The position numbers were made by a program, and so were the translations under genes. A stretch of 64,000 bases of DNA from Pempheris klunzingeri. Lineage: Eukaryota; Chordata; Actinopteri; Acropomatiformes; Pempheridae. The stretch is from contig NC_092035.1 of the NCBI RefSeq assembly GCF_042242105.1, positions 11,999,477 to 12,063,476 on the forward strand, given 5' to 3'. Below the pieces are notes generated by a model. It was not told the origin of the DNA. It was given only the letters and a program-made list of their open reading frames with translations, and did no database searches. Position 1 is the stretch's first letter; every line of letters begins with the position of its first letter. This document shows positions 10,845 to 20,907 of this stretch, piece by piece.

Positions 10845-11300
10845 CTCATAGACCATACATGTATGGTAAATATTTACCAGCTGGAGCTTAGCTTAGCATG
10901 AAGCCCAGAAAGAAGGAAGGCGGTTAGGTTAGCTTAGCATAAAGCCTTAATAGAGAGAGGACAGTTAGCCTAGCTTAGCATAAAGCCTGAAAGAGGGAAA
11001 ACAGTTTGCTTAGTTTAGCATAGACTTTGGAAAGAGGGAGAACAGTTAGCTTAGCATAAAGCTTGGAAATAGGGGGAAACAGCTAGCTTGCTCTGCCCAA
11101 AGGTGCTATAAACCCTAGTTATAACCATAGTATATCTTGTTTAACAAAGTGTTCGCATCACTATTCATCACAGAAAAGGGATGGTTTTATATCTCCATTT
11201 TTGTACAGATTAAAAAACCAAGACAACCTGTTTAAATGTTAAGCTAAGCTAACAGGGTGCTAGCTCCAGCTACATTTAACTAGAGACAAAACAGCAAGTG
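10845..11300. repeat. Dispersed fish repeat with about five 40-bp tandem units
   Basis: The core TTAGCTTAGCATAAAGCC recurs with a period near 40 bp from about 10887 to 11095, each unit ending in a GAAAGAGGGAAAACAG-like stretch. An inverted form lies near 11241-11275 (TAAGCTAAGCTAAC, then GCTAGCTCCAGC). The same core occurs at 16306-16345. I recognise it as a common interspersed percomorph repeat; its transposon class is not determinable here. Confidence 0.7.
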
Positions 11301-12196
11301 TTCAGAATCCAGACACAATTCAGGCACAGTGCATTTGGTAAATACAACAAGTCAGAGGTTTTCTAGTTGATACAGTTCAGTCATTAGGAGCTGGAGCCCA
11401 ATAGTCTCATCCTGTCTTCATTTTTCCTTCTTCGTCCTCCTCTCGGTTCACCTCAGTGTGCCGGTTGCATCCGTACACCATGTTCTGATGTGGAAAACAC
11501 GCTGGTGCATGGCTTAGCAAAGCAACACAGACCAAAGACATACAGACGGTGTACACTGACCCCATGATGATATCCCATCTCTTCTAATGTCCCATAACAG
11601 TTCAGACCTTGTTTGCTTTTTAATTCAATTAAAGTCTGCTTTTCCTCCTCAGTGCGCCTCTCTTTTCCACCCACACACTGTATGTACACATTTAAAACCA
11701 TCTAGCAACTGGGGGAAACAAATTGCATGACAAACAGTACATGTTGTGTTCAGTCAAGTCTTAAAAATCTAATTTCTCTCGTATGCATCTTACAGCACAG
11801 AGAATATTCAGTCTTTGAATACAAGCCTGCTTTTATAGTATTAAATGTTTCTGTTCTTGTTCTAAACATGGCAGAAAATGGAAACTGACGTTATGACTTG
11901 CAAAATGGTTTACAGTCATGGCTCTTCCCCGTGTGTTCTTGCTGAAGTCCTAATCTCCTCATGTCTTGTAGATATATAACAGACTGAATGCATCCCTCTC
12001 CCCTCTTCAGCTTGCATACCAGTGTATTGATAAACACCAGTGAGGGGAGCAGGAGTAAACAGTGCAGGCATGTGGGTGAAGATCTACGACTGGTTATCCT
12101 AACGTCCAGAGCAGGTAGCACAAAGAGAAGCGAGGATGCTGTCTGTCTTCGAGCTGCTAGCGTGGCTGTAGACTCTTAAGCACCATTTGGACTGGA
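11301..12196. other. Intergenic sequence and distal gpbar1 3' flank
   Basis: I see no gene or strong repeat here. Open frames are short and lack coding character. Confidence 0.5.
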
Positions 12197-12202
12197 TTTA
12201 TT
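12197..12202 (-). terminator. Poly(A) signal of gpbar1
   Basis: AATAAA on the minus strand, about 200 bases after the gpbar1 stop codon (12403-12405). Confidence 0.55.
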
Positions 12203-12402
12203 TCTCTGATTTAGATTTTCTGGAGCTGTAGGTGGGTCATTTTTCACACCCACACCAGTAATAATTACAGCCTTGTATTGTATAGTGTATAGTGTAGTGG
12301 GGGCGAAACAATATGTTGCCTTTTGTTTGGAACACTGGTAAATGTTGTGAAAAAACCTATGCAAATTCATCTCCATAAATATTAATATTTATCAGTATTT
12401 CC

Positions 12403-13431
12403 TCAGACTGCCACCTCCTCTGATCCGTGCGTCCTTCGCCTCCATCTGTCTCGGAGTTTCTGGAGAAGTTTGTACGCAGGCTCTGTGTACTGCCTGTTCG
12501 CCAGGCCGAGCACCAGCGGCACTACCGCCATGCTTCCAATGCCAGTGCACGACAGCACAATGTGAGTGGTGGAGCTCCACTTGGTGTCGCTGATCAAGAA
12601 CGCTATGCAGACGTGCATGTAAATGAGGTAGGGAACCCAGCATGCAAGAAAGGTCAGCGACACCGCCACCACGCAGCGAGTGTACCGCAGGTTCAGCCTC
12701 TGCTCTCGGTCCGAGGCCTGACTTCCCCGCTCCACTGAACGATGGAGACGACAAATGTCCTTCAGCTGGCCTCGGGTGATCCACAAAACTCGTCCAGTCA
12801 TGCCAGCGATGGTAAGAATAGCAGGTAAGACAAGTCCATACACCTCCAAGTAGATAAAAGCATTGGGGAACACGCGCCTGTATGAGCAGCACGTGGTTCC
12901 GTTTGTTGAACAATTTGAAAGTGCTGTTGTGTTTTGGTTATTTGCACAACAGCCATTCCAATCTGGCCCTGTCCAGTTATTCCACCCAAAAGCAGGTAGA
13001 GATGCATAAAGAAGAGGTGGAGTCCACACCACAAGCAGCGCTAGGGGAAAGCTGCGGTGCATCCACAAGTTATTGTAATGCAAGGGGTCGACGATGCAAA
13101 TGTAGCGCTCGTAGTGCACCATTACCAGGTTGAAAAGGAACGCCAGGAAGAGGAAGTTTGGGAAAATGTGAGCCACCATGCAGGAGCTGAAACTCAACTC
13201 CCGGTTCACACCCATTAACGGTATGAAAGGCAGCGCCACGCCCGTGCACAAATCTGCCACCAGCAGGCTGAGGAAGAAGTAGTTGGGCGTGTTGTGGAGC
13301 TGGCGGTTCCAGGCGATGCCCAAGATGATGAAGAGGTTGGCCAGGATGATGGAGGTCGACAGTGGAATGGTGATGGCATAGATGAGCTGCTCCCCAGACA
13401 GCAGAGCATGGGAGACGTTGCAGTCCATCAT
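12403..13431 (-). CDS. gpbar1: G-protein coupled bile acid receptor 1 (TGR5)
   Basis: A rhodopsin-class GPCR of the plasma membrane, known to bind bile acids and raise cAMP through Gs. The 342-aa single-exon reading frame has seven hydrophobic segments. Family landmarks shared with human GPBAR1 are LGIAWNRQL after TM1, HYERY at the end of TM3 (in place of DRY), LPAFGWNNW before ECL2, LEVYGLVLPA in TM5, QLKDICRLHRSV in ICL3 and LGLANRQYTEPA after TM7. ECL2 is expanded and carries four N-X-S/T sequons. Adjacent ATGs at 13431 and 13428 are both possible starts; the second has the better Kozak context (A at -3, G at +4). A splice acceptor (CTCTTCCCTGCAG) just before 13496 implies an upstream, probably non-coding, exon. 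An N-terminal extension from that exon cannot be excluded. Its position next to arpc2 and aamp matches human 2q35. Confidence 0.95.
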   Translation of the reverse strand: MMDCNVSHALLSGEQLIYAITIPLSTSIILANLFIILGIAWNRQLHNTPNYFFLSLLVADLCTGVALPFIPLMGVNRELSFSSCMVAHIFPNFLFLAFLFNLVMVHYERYICIVDPLHYNNLWMHRSFPLALLVVWTPPLLYASLPAFGWNNWTGPDWNGCCANNQNTTALSNCSTNGTTCCSYRRVFPNAFIYLEVYGLVLPAILTIAGMTGRVLWITRGQLKDICRLHRSVERGSQASDREQRLNLRYTRCVVAVSLTFLACWVPYLIYMHVCIAFLISDTKWSSTTHIVLSCTGIGSMAVVPLVLGLANRQYTEPAYKLLQKLRDRWRRRTHGSEEVAV

Positions 13432-13496
13432 GGGTGAAATCTGAAGACTTCCCTCGATTTGCAGCCCGGCTCCACTCCCATCAAGGTCCAGCTCCC

Positions 13497-14360
13497 CTGC
13501 AGGGAAGAGACACACTGTTAGAGTAGAAGCACTGAGTAAAGGTGGTGGGTGGTACGATAACTGAGGGTAAGCTGAGAGATCGATGAATAAGAGCTACGTG
13601 TATCATATCAAGTGAGCAGAGAGTTTTTGCTGACCTATTTCCTGAACATTTAGCTTGTTATTATTGCTCAGCAAGCATAGACTACAGACTTGGAGAACCT
13701 TGCAAATGCAATTGAGCGGAGAGAAATGGGATTCAGTAGAAAATGTAGCAGGCGGTGCAGCAGAGTGGATTATCAGAAATGGATTGAAAGAGATGAGAAA
13801 CTGTGAAGCTCAGAACGGAGAACTTCACATATTCAGGCGGATGAACATGTCATGGGTTGAAAAAAAGATCTCCAGGCACTTGATACCCAATTAAAGTTAA
13901 TAAAAAGTACAATCTCATTGTCTTGTCATGCTACTATCACTGGGAATAAGAGAAGCTCTCATTGAAATGCCTTCCAACTTTAACTTCATCATCTGGAGCA
14001 GCATTTCTTTTCTATCTATTGCAGAACCACTGAAACAAATTCATCCCCTTGTTAGCGAGGAGCCGAGATAAGAGCACATGTTCCTGGACGTGAGGCCGTT
14101 GTCACTCAATAATTCATCAGCCGGGACTCTGGAGTTACACCCTGCTTTGTACCTGTTATACTAGAAAGTGATACATGTGCTGCGGATAATTAAGGGAGTC
14201 TCACTTTATTTTTCAAACAAATCAGCTTATGGTCAAGGGGAAAATAGATTTTACACATAGTTTTATGTCTGTATGCTTTATGTTTGGGCTTTATTGTGTC
14301 TGTTTATGTGAGTCAATAGATAGATTTAGCGAACTGTGTAACAATCCTTCATTTCCACGT
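13497..14360. other. Upstream flank or first intron of gpbar1
   Basis: Non-coding sequence upstream of the splice acceptor of the gpbar1 coding exon. It probably holds the 5' UTR exon and promoter, but no convincing promoter element was seen. Confidence 0.4.
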
Positions 14361-14364
14361 GTGA

Positions 14365-15035
14365 ACTGTTAGGATCGTGTTATTTTCCCTGTCCTTTTCC
14401 CTCATGTATGTTTGTCTCCCCCAGAGTCGACGAGGTCACGGTCATCCCACCCACACACCTGCAAACATCACACACCTGTTCCCAATTGGCAATCAAGCCG
14501 CCCACTCCTTCCCTGCCTATTTAACCCAGCTCTGTTCATTCCCTCACTGCCAGATTGTCTGTTTCTGAGGGTGCACTTCAGGCTCTCGATCCAACAATTC
14601 CTCACTACGATAGATTTTCTTGCTCCTCGTCTCTGCTCTGGTTTTGTCTCCCTCTCCTGTCAGCTATCCTGGTCTCTGTCCTGGTCCTGCTCCCTGCACC
14701 TCCAGCCTGTCTACCCTGGTCTCTGTCCCGGTCCTGCTCCCTGCCTCTCCAGCCTGTCTACCCTGGTCTCTGTCCCGGTCCTGCTCCCTGCAACTCCAGC
14801 CTGCTTCCCCAGGTCTGCACTCCGGCCCTCTCCCCCACACTACGCCTGGCAGCTTCCCCTGATCTCCCCTCCGGCCCTGTTCCCCGCTACACCAGCCTGC
14901 TTCCCCTGGTCCCTTCCCCGTTCCCACTCCATTTTTTGTGTTTCAATTAAATCAAATTGTCTTCAAACTAATCATGTTCTGTGTCTGCATCGTGGGTTCA
15001 GCCAGTCCGTTCCACTTAACATACACATGACAATG
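14365..15035. mobile_element. Transposon-like dispersed repeat carrying a minisatellite
   Basis: This block begins near GTGTTATTTTCCCTGTCC and ends near ACATACACATGACA. Inside it holds a pattern I know from many teleost genomes: CACCTGTTCCCAATTGGCAA, then a CCTGCCTATTTAACCC TATA-like motif, then CCTCACTGCCAGATTGTC, followed by C/T-rich tandem units. It has no protein-coding capacity. The family name and exact ends are uncertain. Confidence 0.55.
14664..14804. repeat. 47-bp minisatellite, three copies
   Basis: Units start at 14664, 14711 and 14758 (CTAYCCTGGTCTCTGTCC, then CGGTCCTGCTCCCTGC), and degenerate copies continue to about 14915. It lies within the repeat at 14365-15035. Confidence 0.9.
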
Positions 15036-16235
15036 TCACTGAAACATTACATCCAATCTGCAATCAAGCTCACTGAAGGCAAATGTACGGTATCAAAGTC
15101 CTGTTTTTAACAAATACTGTCTTTAGAGTGTCTTTAAAAGGTCGATACACAGAAACAAATAGTTTTTTCAGCATTACTGCTTACATGCAATTTGGCTTAG
15201 ATGAATACTTCTGTTGGATTTATTTAAAATGAGCTTCAGTTTTTAAATGCATTAAAATTGTGCTTCAATTTAGAAATAGTTTTTAAAAATTGTAATTCTG
15301 CAGTCTGTTTAATGTAGAAACCGAAGTTATAGAGTAGCAGCAAAGCAGCACCAGAAATACTTAATAATTTGTTGCACAATATGAAACAAAAGAGAAACAA
15401 AACTAGTAAGGCTGTTACCTTTGAGGGACGAACAGTTCAGTCATGTGTTCTTTGACAAAGGAAATGCAAATAACAGCCTCTTCAAGCCTGTTTCCCTGCA
15501 TGTCAAAGGAGCTTCTTCTTTATCGGTTAAGATCCTCTCAGTACATTTAACCGCAGCAGCCTTTTCAAATCCTCACCACAAAGTCCATGAGAGACAGAGC
15601 AAGCGGCCAAGTGCAAGACTGCTCCTCTCTGACACTTTAAAGGGGAAGTGCACACTAAAGGAGGAGGAGGGATGAGGTGACAGCAGTTAAACTGTAGGTC
15701 TGTCTTTTCCTGAAGGTGGGCGGGGGGGCACGCTGAGGATGAGGTAGCAGGGACCACTAACCCGTGACCACATCAGCCCCCCTTGCAGGCGTTTCTTACA
15801 TTTGTCCAGGGCTGCAGTGCACGTCCATGGATGGAAGAGGATGGAAAGCTGTTATCGCTGCAGCCTGACGATGATAAGAGCATTCCTGGGTAACATCAGC
15901 AGGCTTGGCATGTGGTGTGGTTTCACACACTGGGGGTGTGATGGCCCCCAGGTGCCAGAGGCTTTAGATATTTATGATCTTCAACTACAAGCCCAGTTAG
16001 AGAATCAAGGGATGAGCATTTGAAGTAGAAAACACAGACATCACTTTCCATAGTTTCCATAGTTGTACATTTACAAGCCAAGAAAGGTTGTCTAACTTAG
16101 AATAACATGTAATATGCAACTACAGTTTAGCTTCCTTAAATCTACATTCACATTCAGATGCAACAAGTCATCCAGAGGGTGATTCACATCCGAAACTGAG
16201 AGAATATTTCATTGGCATCCATACATGTTTAAGGC
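15036..16235. other. Intergenic, no feature seen
   Basis: I see no exon with coding character, RNA gene or strong repeat. Confidence 0.5.
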
Positions 16236-16236
16236 T

Positions 16237-16680
16237 GAAAGAGAAGACAGTTTGAAATTTTGGGAAATGGTTTTACTCTTACTCTCTAGGTTGGTACCAC
16301 TGTTATGCCTAGCTTAGCATAGTTAGCTTAGCATAAAGACTGGAGACACATGGGAACAGCTAGCCTGTTTATCCAAACATACACCTTCAAAACACACTCT
16401 GGAATACATTACATGCTTAGTTTTTTTTAATTCAAATACAAACAGCAATGTAAATCATTAAGTTGTGCTTTCATGAGGAGTTAGCCGTGACTAGCAGTGA
16501 GCTAACCATGGCTCTCTCGGCAAGAAAGGAAATTAGCACATTAATTTCCCCAAATTTAAACTATTTCCTTGAATTCAGCTTCACTTCACTCAGTAAATCT
16601 GGAGTCATTTTAGTAATTAATCTGACGTTCTCAGCGCTGTCTGTGAAGCCTGTCAGATACCACCGTGTCGTTCTCCAAGT
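16237..16680. repeat. Second copy of the TTAGCTTAGCATAAAG-type dispersed repeat
   Basis: ATTTTGGGAAATGG near 16258 is followed by CTTAGCATAGTTAGCTTAGC and AAAGACTGGAGACA, then GGGAACAGCTAGCCTG. The same modules occur at 10845-11300, here without the fivefold tandem array. The right end is poorly defined. Confidence 0.55.
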
Positions 16681-19600
16681 AGGTTAAAACAAATACTAAG
16701 ATGTATTTGCTCCTTTTGTTTAGCCACCTAAACATATACATACAACAGTGTGTACGTCTGATTCATAACAGCTGTCACACGGCGTTGGATGGAGGGCTGC
16801 TGGTGACCTGTTTTATTAGCCAAACACGGAAGGCTCCTTCTCTGATAGTCCGGAGCAGACCTGGTGCCGGTGGAGATGGACGAGCTCCAGTCAGATAATG
16901 GTTTTAAACAGAAATGTTTGTGAGCCCTGGAGCGTCTGGAAAGACACTACGCAGGGAGGACAAGCTGGACATGAAACCACAACATCCTCACATTACAAAG
17001 GAGGCCACTGAGCATCTTGGCCTTTGTGGAACACCAGTTCCTGTTCAACAGTAAATCAATGATATAATCTTGATTTTGTTTTTTTATACACAGTGGAAAA
17101 ATTGAATCTAATGATTAATTAAAGTTGCATTCACTGGCAAAGGAGACCGAAGCGTCAGGCTAAAACATGTGACACCTCTTCCTTTCTCCAGATGTCAAAC
17201 TCAAATAGCTGTGATTTTATCTTATTAGTCATAAGTTAAATATAACAAACACACTCAGCTGTCAGTTTATTAGGTGCACTGAGCTGAGATTAAATATAAG
17301 ACTTGATGCAAAAGCATTAGATGCTCTGCAGTTCAGTATGGCACACAGATTTTGATTTTATTTCTTCTTCAGCAAACAGCCAATCATTTGTAACTACAAA
17401 AAGGGCCATTTTCTCTGATACTGAATCTCAGCAATGTGTGCTGCCTCTGTTTGACCTCCCTTAAAAACACTTTCAGTCCATCATAGTGTAAAACAACGTG
17501 ACTTTAATCTCAAATCACCCAATTTAAAAAAACTATTTGTGCATATTAAAACATATTTATTTATAGCTGAGACCTGAACCTTGAATGTGTCACTGGTTTG
17601 AATTGTGTGAAATGTGTTCCAGCTGACCCCAGTCCCCCCCCCCCGCAGTCAACATGGCAGCGAAGACGACATAAAACGAACCATCCCTGCACACCTTCTT
17701 AACAATGTTTAGAAATCAGTTATTTCACCTGATGCTACAAAATGTTTTCTCCCTTGAGTCAGTTTTAGTGAAACAGATGTATTTTAATGGGTTTGTCACT
17801 TGCCTCCTCTTCCTCCAGACGTGTTTACCTTGGCACCAGCACCTGTCTCTCTCTGCTCAACCGATTTGTTCGGCATCTGTTGTCAGCGCAGCAGCCCGCA
17901 GAGAATATGAGCTGCAATTTAATAGTTGTGGCTGTGGCCCCGTCGAGGTCTAAAGGTGATAATCCCTCTGGCCACTCCTAGCCTTTGTCTTCATATGGGT
18001 TGACCTTTGAGGCCAAACACATTGCTGTGACAGATGAGGAAAACATCCTGCTGCTGAACGTCACACCTGACAGGTGTTTTTGTCCCCTAGTTGAGCTTTA
18101 TCCCAGCTGTTTTCTGCAACAATACACCACACACATCTTTTTTTAAATCATGTGCTACATCTTCAGATGATACGCCACCAGACTCAGCAATATTTTCACA
18201 ATGCCTGCAAGACGTACGCAAACATGTTTGTGCGTGCAAGTGTTTTACTGCCTTCCTGTCCGGGTGAGTTAACACACATGTGCACATGAAGACACACACA
18301 ATGACTGCTTGAGCTGAGAATGCAGGTTTGAGGAAGAAGCACTTGTGCACAGGATACCGATGTTTTTCCTCGTTGTGACGGACAGCTGAGAGGAGAGGAA
18401 GACGAAGGGGCCGAAAAATAAGCAGAACAACTACGCAGTTTAAGGAAATAAGATTTCTAAGACATCTGAATGTAAGACAGGGCGGGGACGTTGTGCAGCA
18501 GTGGTGTTTGGGGACATACAATTTCAAAGTTTCCTTTCTGTTAAGCCGCATTGCCCAAGTCTGATGTTTATCAAGGTCTGAGTAACCAATCAAAGCCCTG
18601 ACTGCTCACCCCTGAATCTCCTCTCCGTACATACAAGGTACTGCAGTACAATGTGAGTCACTGCCAAGGTGTTTTCTTGATAACTCCCATAAAGCGCCAT
18701 TATTTTGTGATCTTTTCATCTAACACCCAAATATGCACTGACATACAGTGGCAGCAAGCAACAAAGTGGCTGGTGAGCTAATGTAGGACACGTGAATCAG
18801 GGCAGAGACGTGTCACAATCACCGTCAACAAACATCCACTTGTTTCACAGAAATACTCTGAGGTGGTCTGTTAGATTTATGGTTTATTTCATGTAAATAA
18901 CAAAACAAAACTGGACCCTTTTCAAGAGAAAACTGAGGATTCTGTGTTTTCAACTCAGGATTTTACTCCCATATTACAATTAGTTATCTGTCTGGTTGCC
19001 CAGTATATTTAATCTAAAGTACTTATACTTGCTTACATTACAATGTGTCAGAAACCATTCATGACAGGTGCATTCACTGACTCCTAAATATGGGAATTTG
19101 AGTGAAGTATTGCCAAAATGGATAATACAAGACTCAATTCATAGTCAATCAATTAAATACCAAATGTATATAAACACCTAAATACACCTTTTCCCCCAAT
19201 TAGCATTTCACATTTGACAGCCAGGTTATTAACATTTATTCATCCCTGCCTTTAATTCACAACACATAGAACTTTTTTTCATTAATTATCATTATATTAA
19301 ATATAATATAATAATTATCATGTATCTATTATTTTGTGGGGCATTTTGGCTTTAGTGCAACTCAGTGCTTTAGTGACAAACAAAGACAACTTGTACATAA
19401 CTTGTGGTCCTGCTCTTTCCAACATGCTGACAATAAACAGAAAAGCTGCTCAAACTTATAAGGAAACATGAGTCAGACCGCTCAGGACAGACCAGATGAT
19501 TGATGATGTTGAAAGTGTGTTTCTGGAGTCCCTCGGGTGGCTTTGGTGCCAGTCAGACCTGCTGCGGTTCCACATGGCAGGAAAACAGACGGCAGCAAGA

Positions 19601-20180
19601 AGACAATCTTATTTAGGAGTGGAACATTTTAAGTGAATCTCCCTGATCAACGTAAGCAGATGTACAGATTGATGCGTAGATCACTGGAGGCTCTTTGGGC
19701 TAAATATGAATGAATTTAGGCTTTTCTAAATGACAGTCAGCCACTACGACTGTGCTCATCACCTCCACATGTACAGTTTTCTTTCATTTAATCAGATCTA
19801 TGCTGCGCTTTTGGGCAGATCTACTTCCTTCAGGGTCCTGTCATCTCCAGACCGACTCACCTCCTCCCTCCACTCCCACCTGATAAAAATCAATGAAACA
19901 GAACCGAGTTGAAACTGAATCGAATCACACATTAGCCTGAACGAGGAATAGAGCCCACTTGAGTTCAGAATGATCCTACAGTAGTCTGCATCTTTTTCTC
20001 AGCTCCTCCACGTCCACTGTATTTTCTCCAGAAGCATGAGCTTCATGTCCTCTGAAATGTCACACACAGACAAAAATAGATGCAAGCATAAACCGTTCTG
20101 CCAGATGCAGAAGAGGTTTAAGTGTTTTAAGAGGTGGGGACGAACGACACAGTCAGATACAGGTTGAAAGTGAAGAAAGT
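16681..20180. other. Intergenic between gpbar1 and aamp
   Basis: About 3.5 kb of AT-rich sequence. A C-run lies at 17635-17644. No exon with recognisable homology was seen on either strand. Confidence 0.5.
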
Positions 20181-20186
20181 ATATTA

Positions 20187-20363
20187 TTTATTACTTCGTA
20201 TTTACACTTAAGTTTACATGAAAGACAAATGGGTGAGATCATTTCTGACTGAACACTGTGTGTGAGAGCTGGAAGACCACATACACATACACACACACAC
20301 ACACAGACACACACAGACACACACACACTCACACACACATACAGACGCACACGCAGACACACA

Positions 20364-20401
<38 letters not shown>

Positions 20402-20907
20402 GTGAACTAGGACTTTGGGAATTTCAGTCCTGACCTTTATCAAAGACAAAAAACCAAATTGTAATCAAGACCAAAGGAAATTCCTCTTTTCTCTCATGTT
20501 TTAAACATTTTGGACTGAACATTAAAAGGGGATGTCAAAGGCAGAAGGACACTAATGTATCACTCTTTGAATGTTTCTGTGTTTAGTCTCTCAGATTATT
20601 GAACAAGAACATATTTAGAAAAATAAGGAGCAGCTTGTTTTAAAGAATCAGATTAGATGCACTTGAATTAACTTGAACATCCGCCAGTGACACAAAACTG
20701 AGGTACTGATGAAAAGTTAAAGTATAAATCTTTTGGATGCTACAATCCCACTAAAGCACGTCAGATAAGATAGTGAGGCGACTACGTGTTAAAATCCTGA
20801 GGAGAAGGAATATTAGAGAACAAAAAGTGTGATCATTAAATGTCTCTGCTATTTCTCCTGAAACATTTCCTCTCCTCTTCGTCCCGTTTCCTTTCTTCCT
20901 GCTCTCT
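20187..20907 (-). other. aamp 3' UTR, probable
   Basis: Sequence after the aamp stop (TAA at 20910-20908, minus). The nearest minus-strand AATAAA is at 20192-20187. A CA/GT microsatellite would lie within this UTR. The extent is inferred from the signal alone. Confidence 0.4.
20283..20399. repeat. (CA)n microsatellite, interrupted
   Basis: CA dinucleotides with GACA and GCACA interruptions over about 117 bp. Confidence 0.95.

Noticed and set aside
14412-15110. Long Ser/Pro-rich open frames on both strands
   Set aside because: They read through a minisatellite inside a dispersed repeat; low-complexity composition, no homology recognised.
18087-18593. 168-aa minus-strand open frame between gpbar1 and aamp
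   Set aside because: No recognisable family, no splice or promoter context; composition looks like chance.
20153-20449. Cys/Val-rich minus-strand frames
   Set aside because: Translation of a GT/CA microsatellite.
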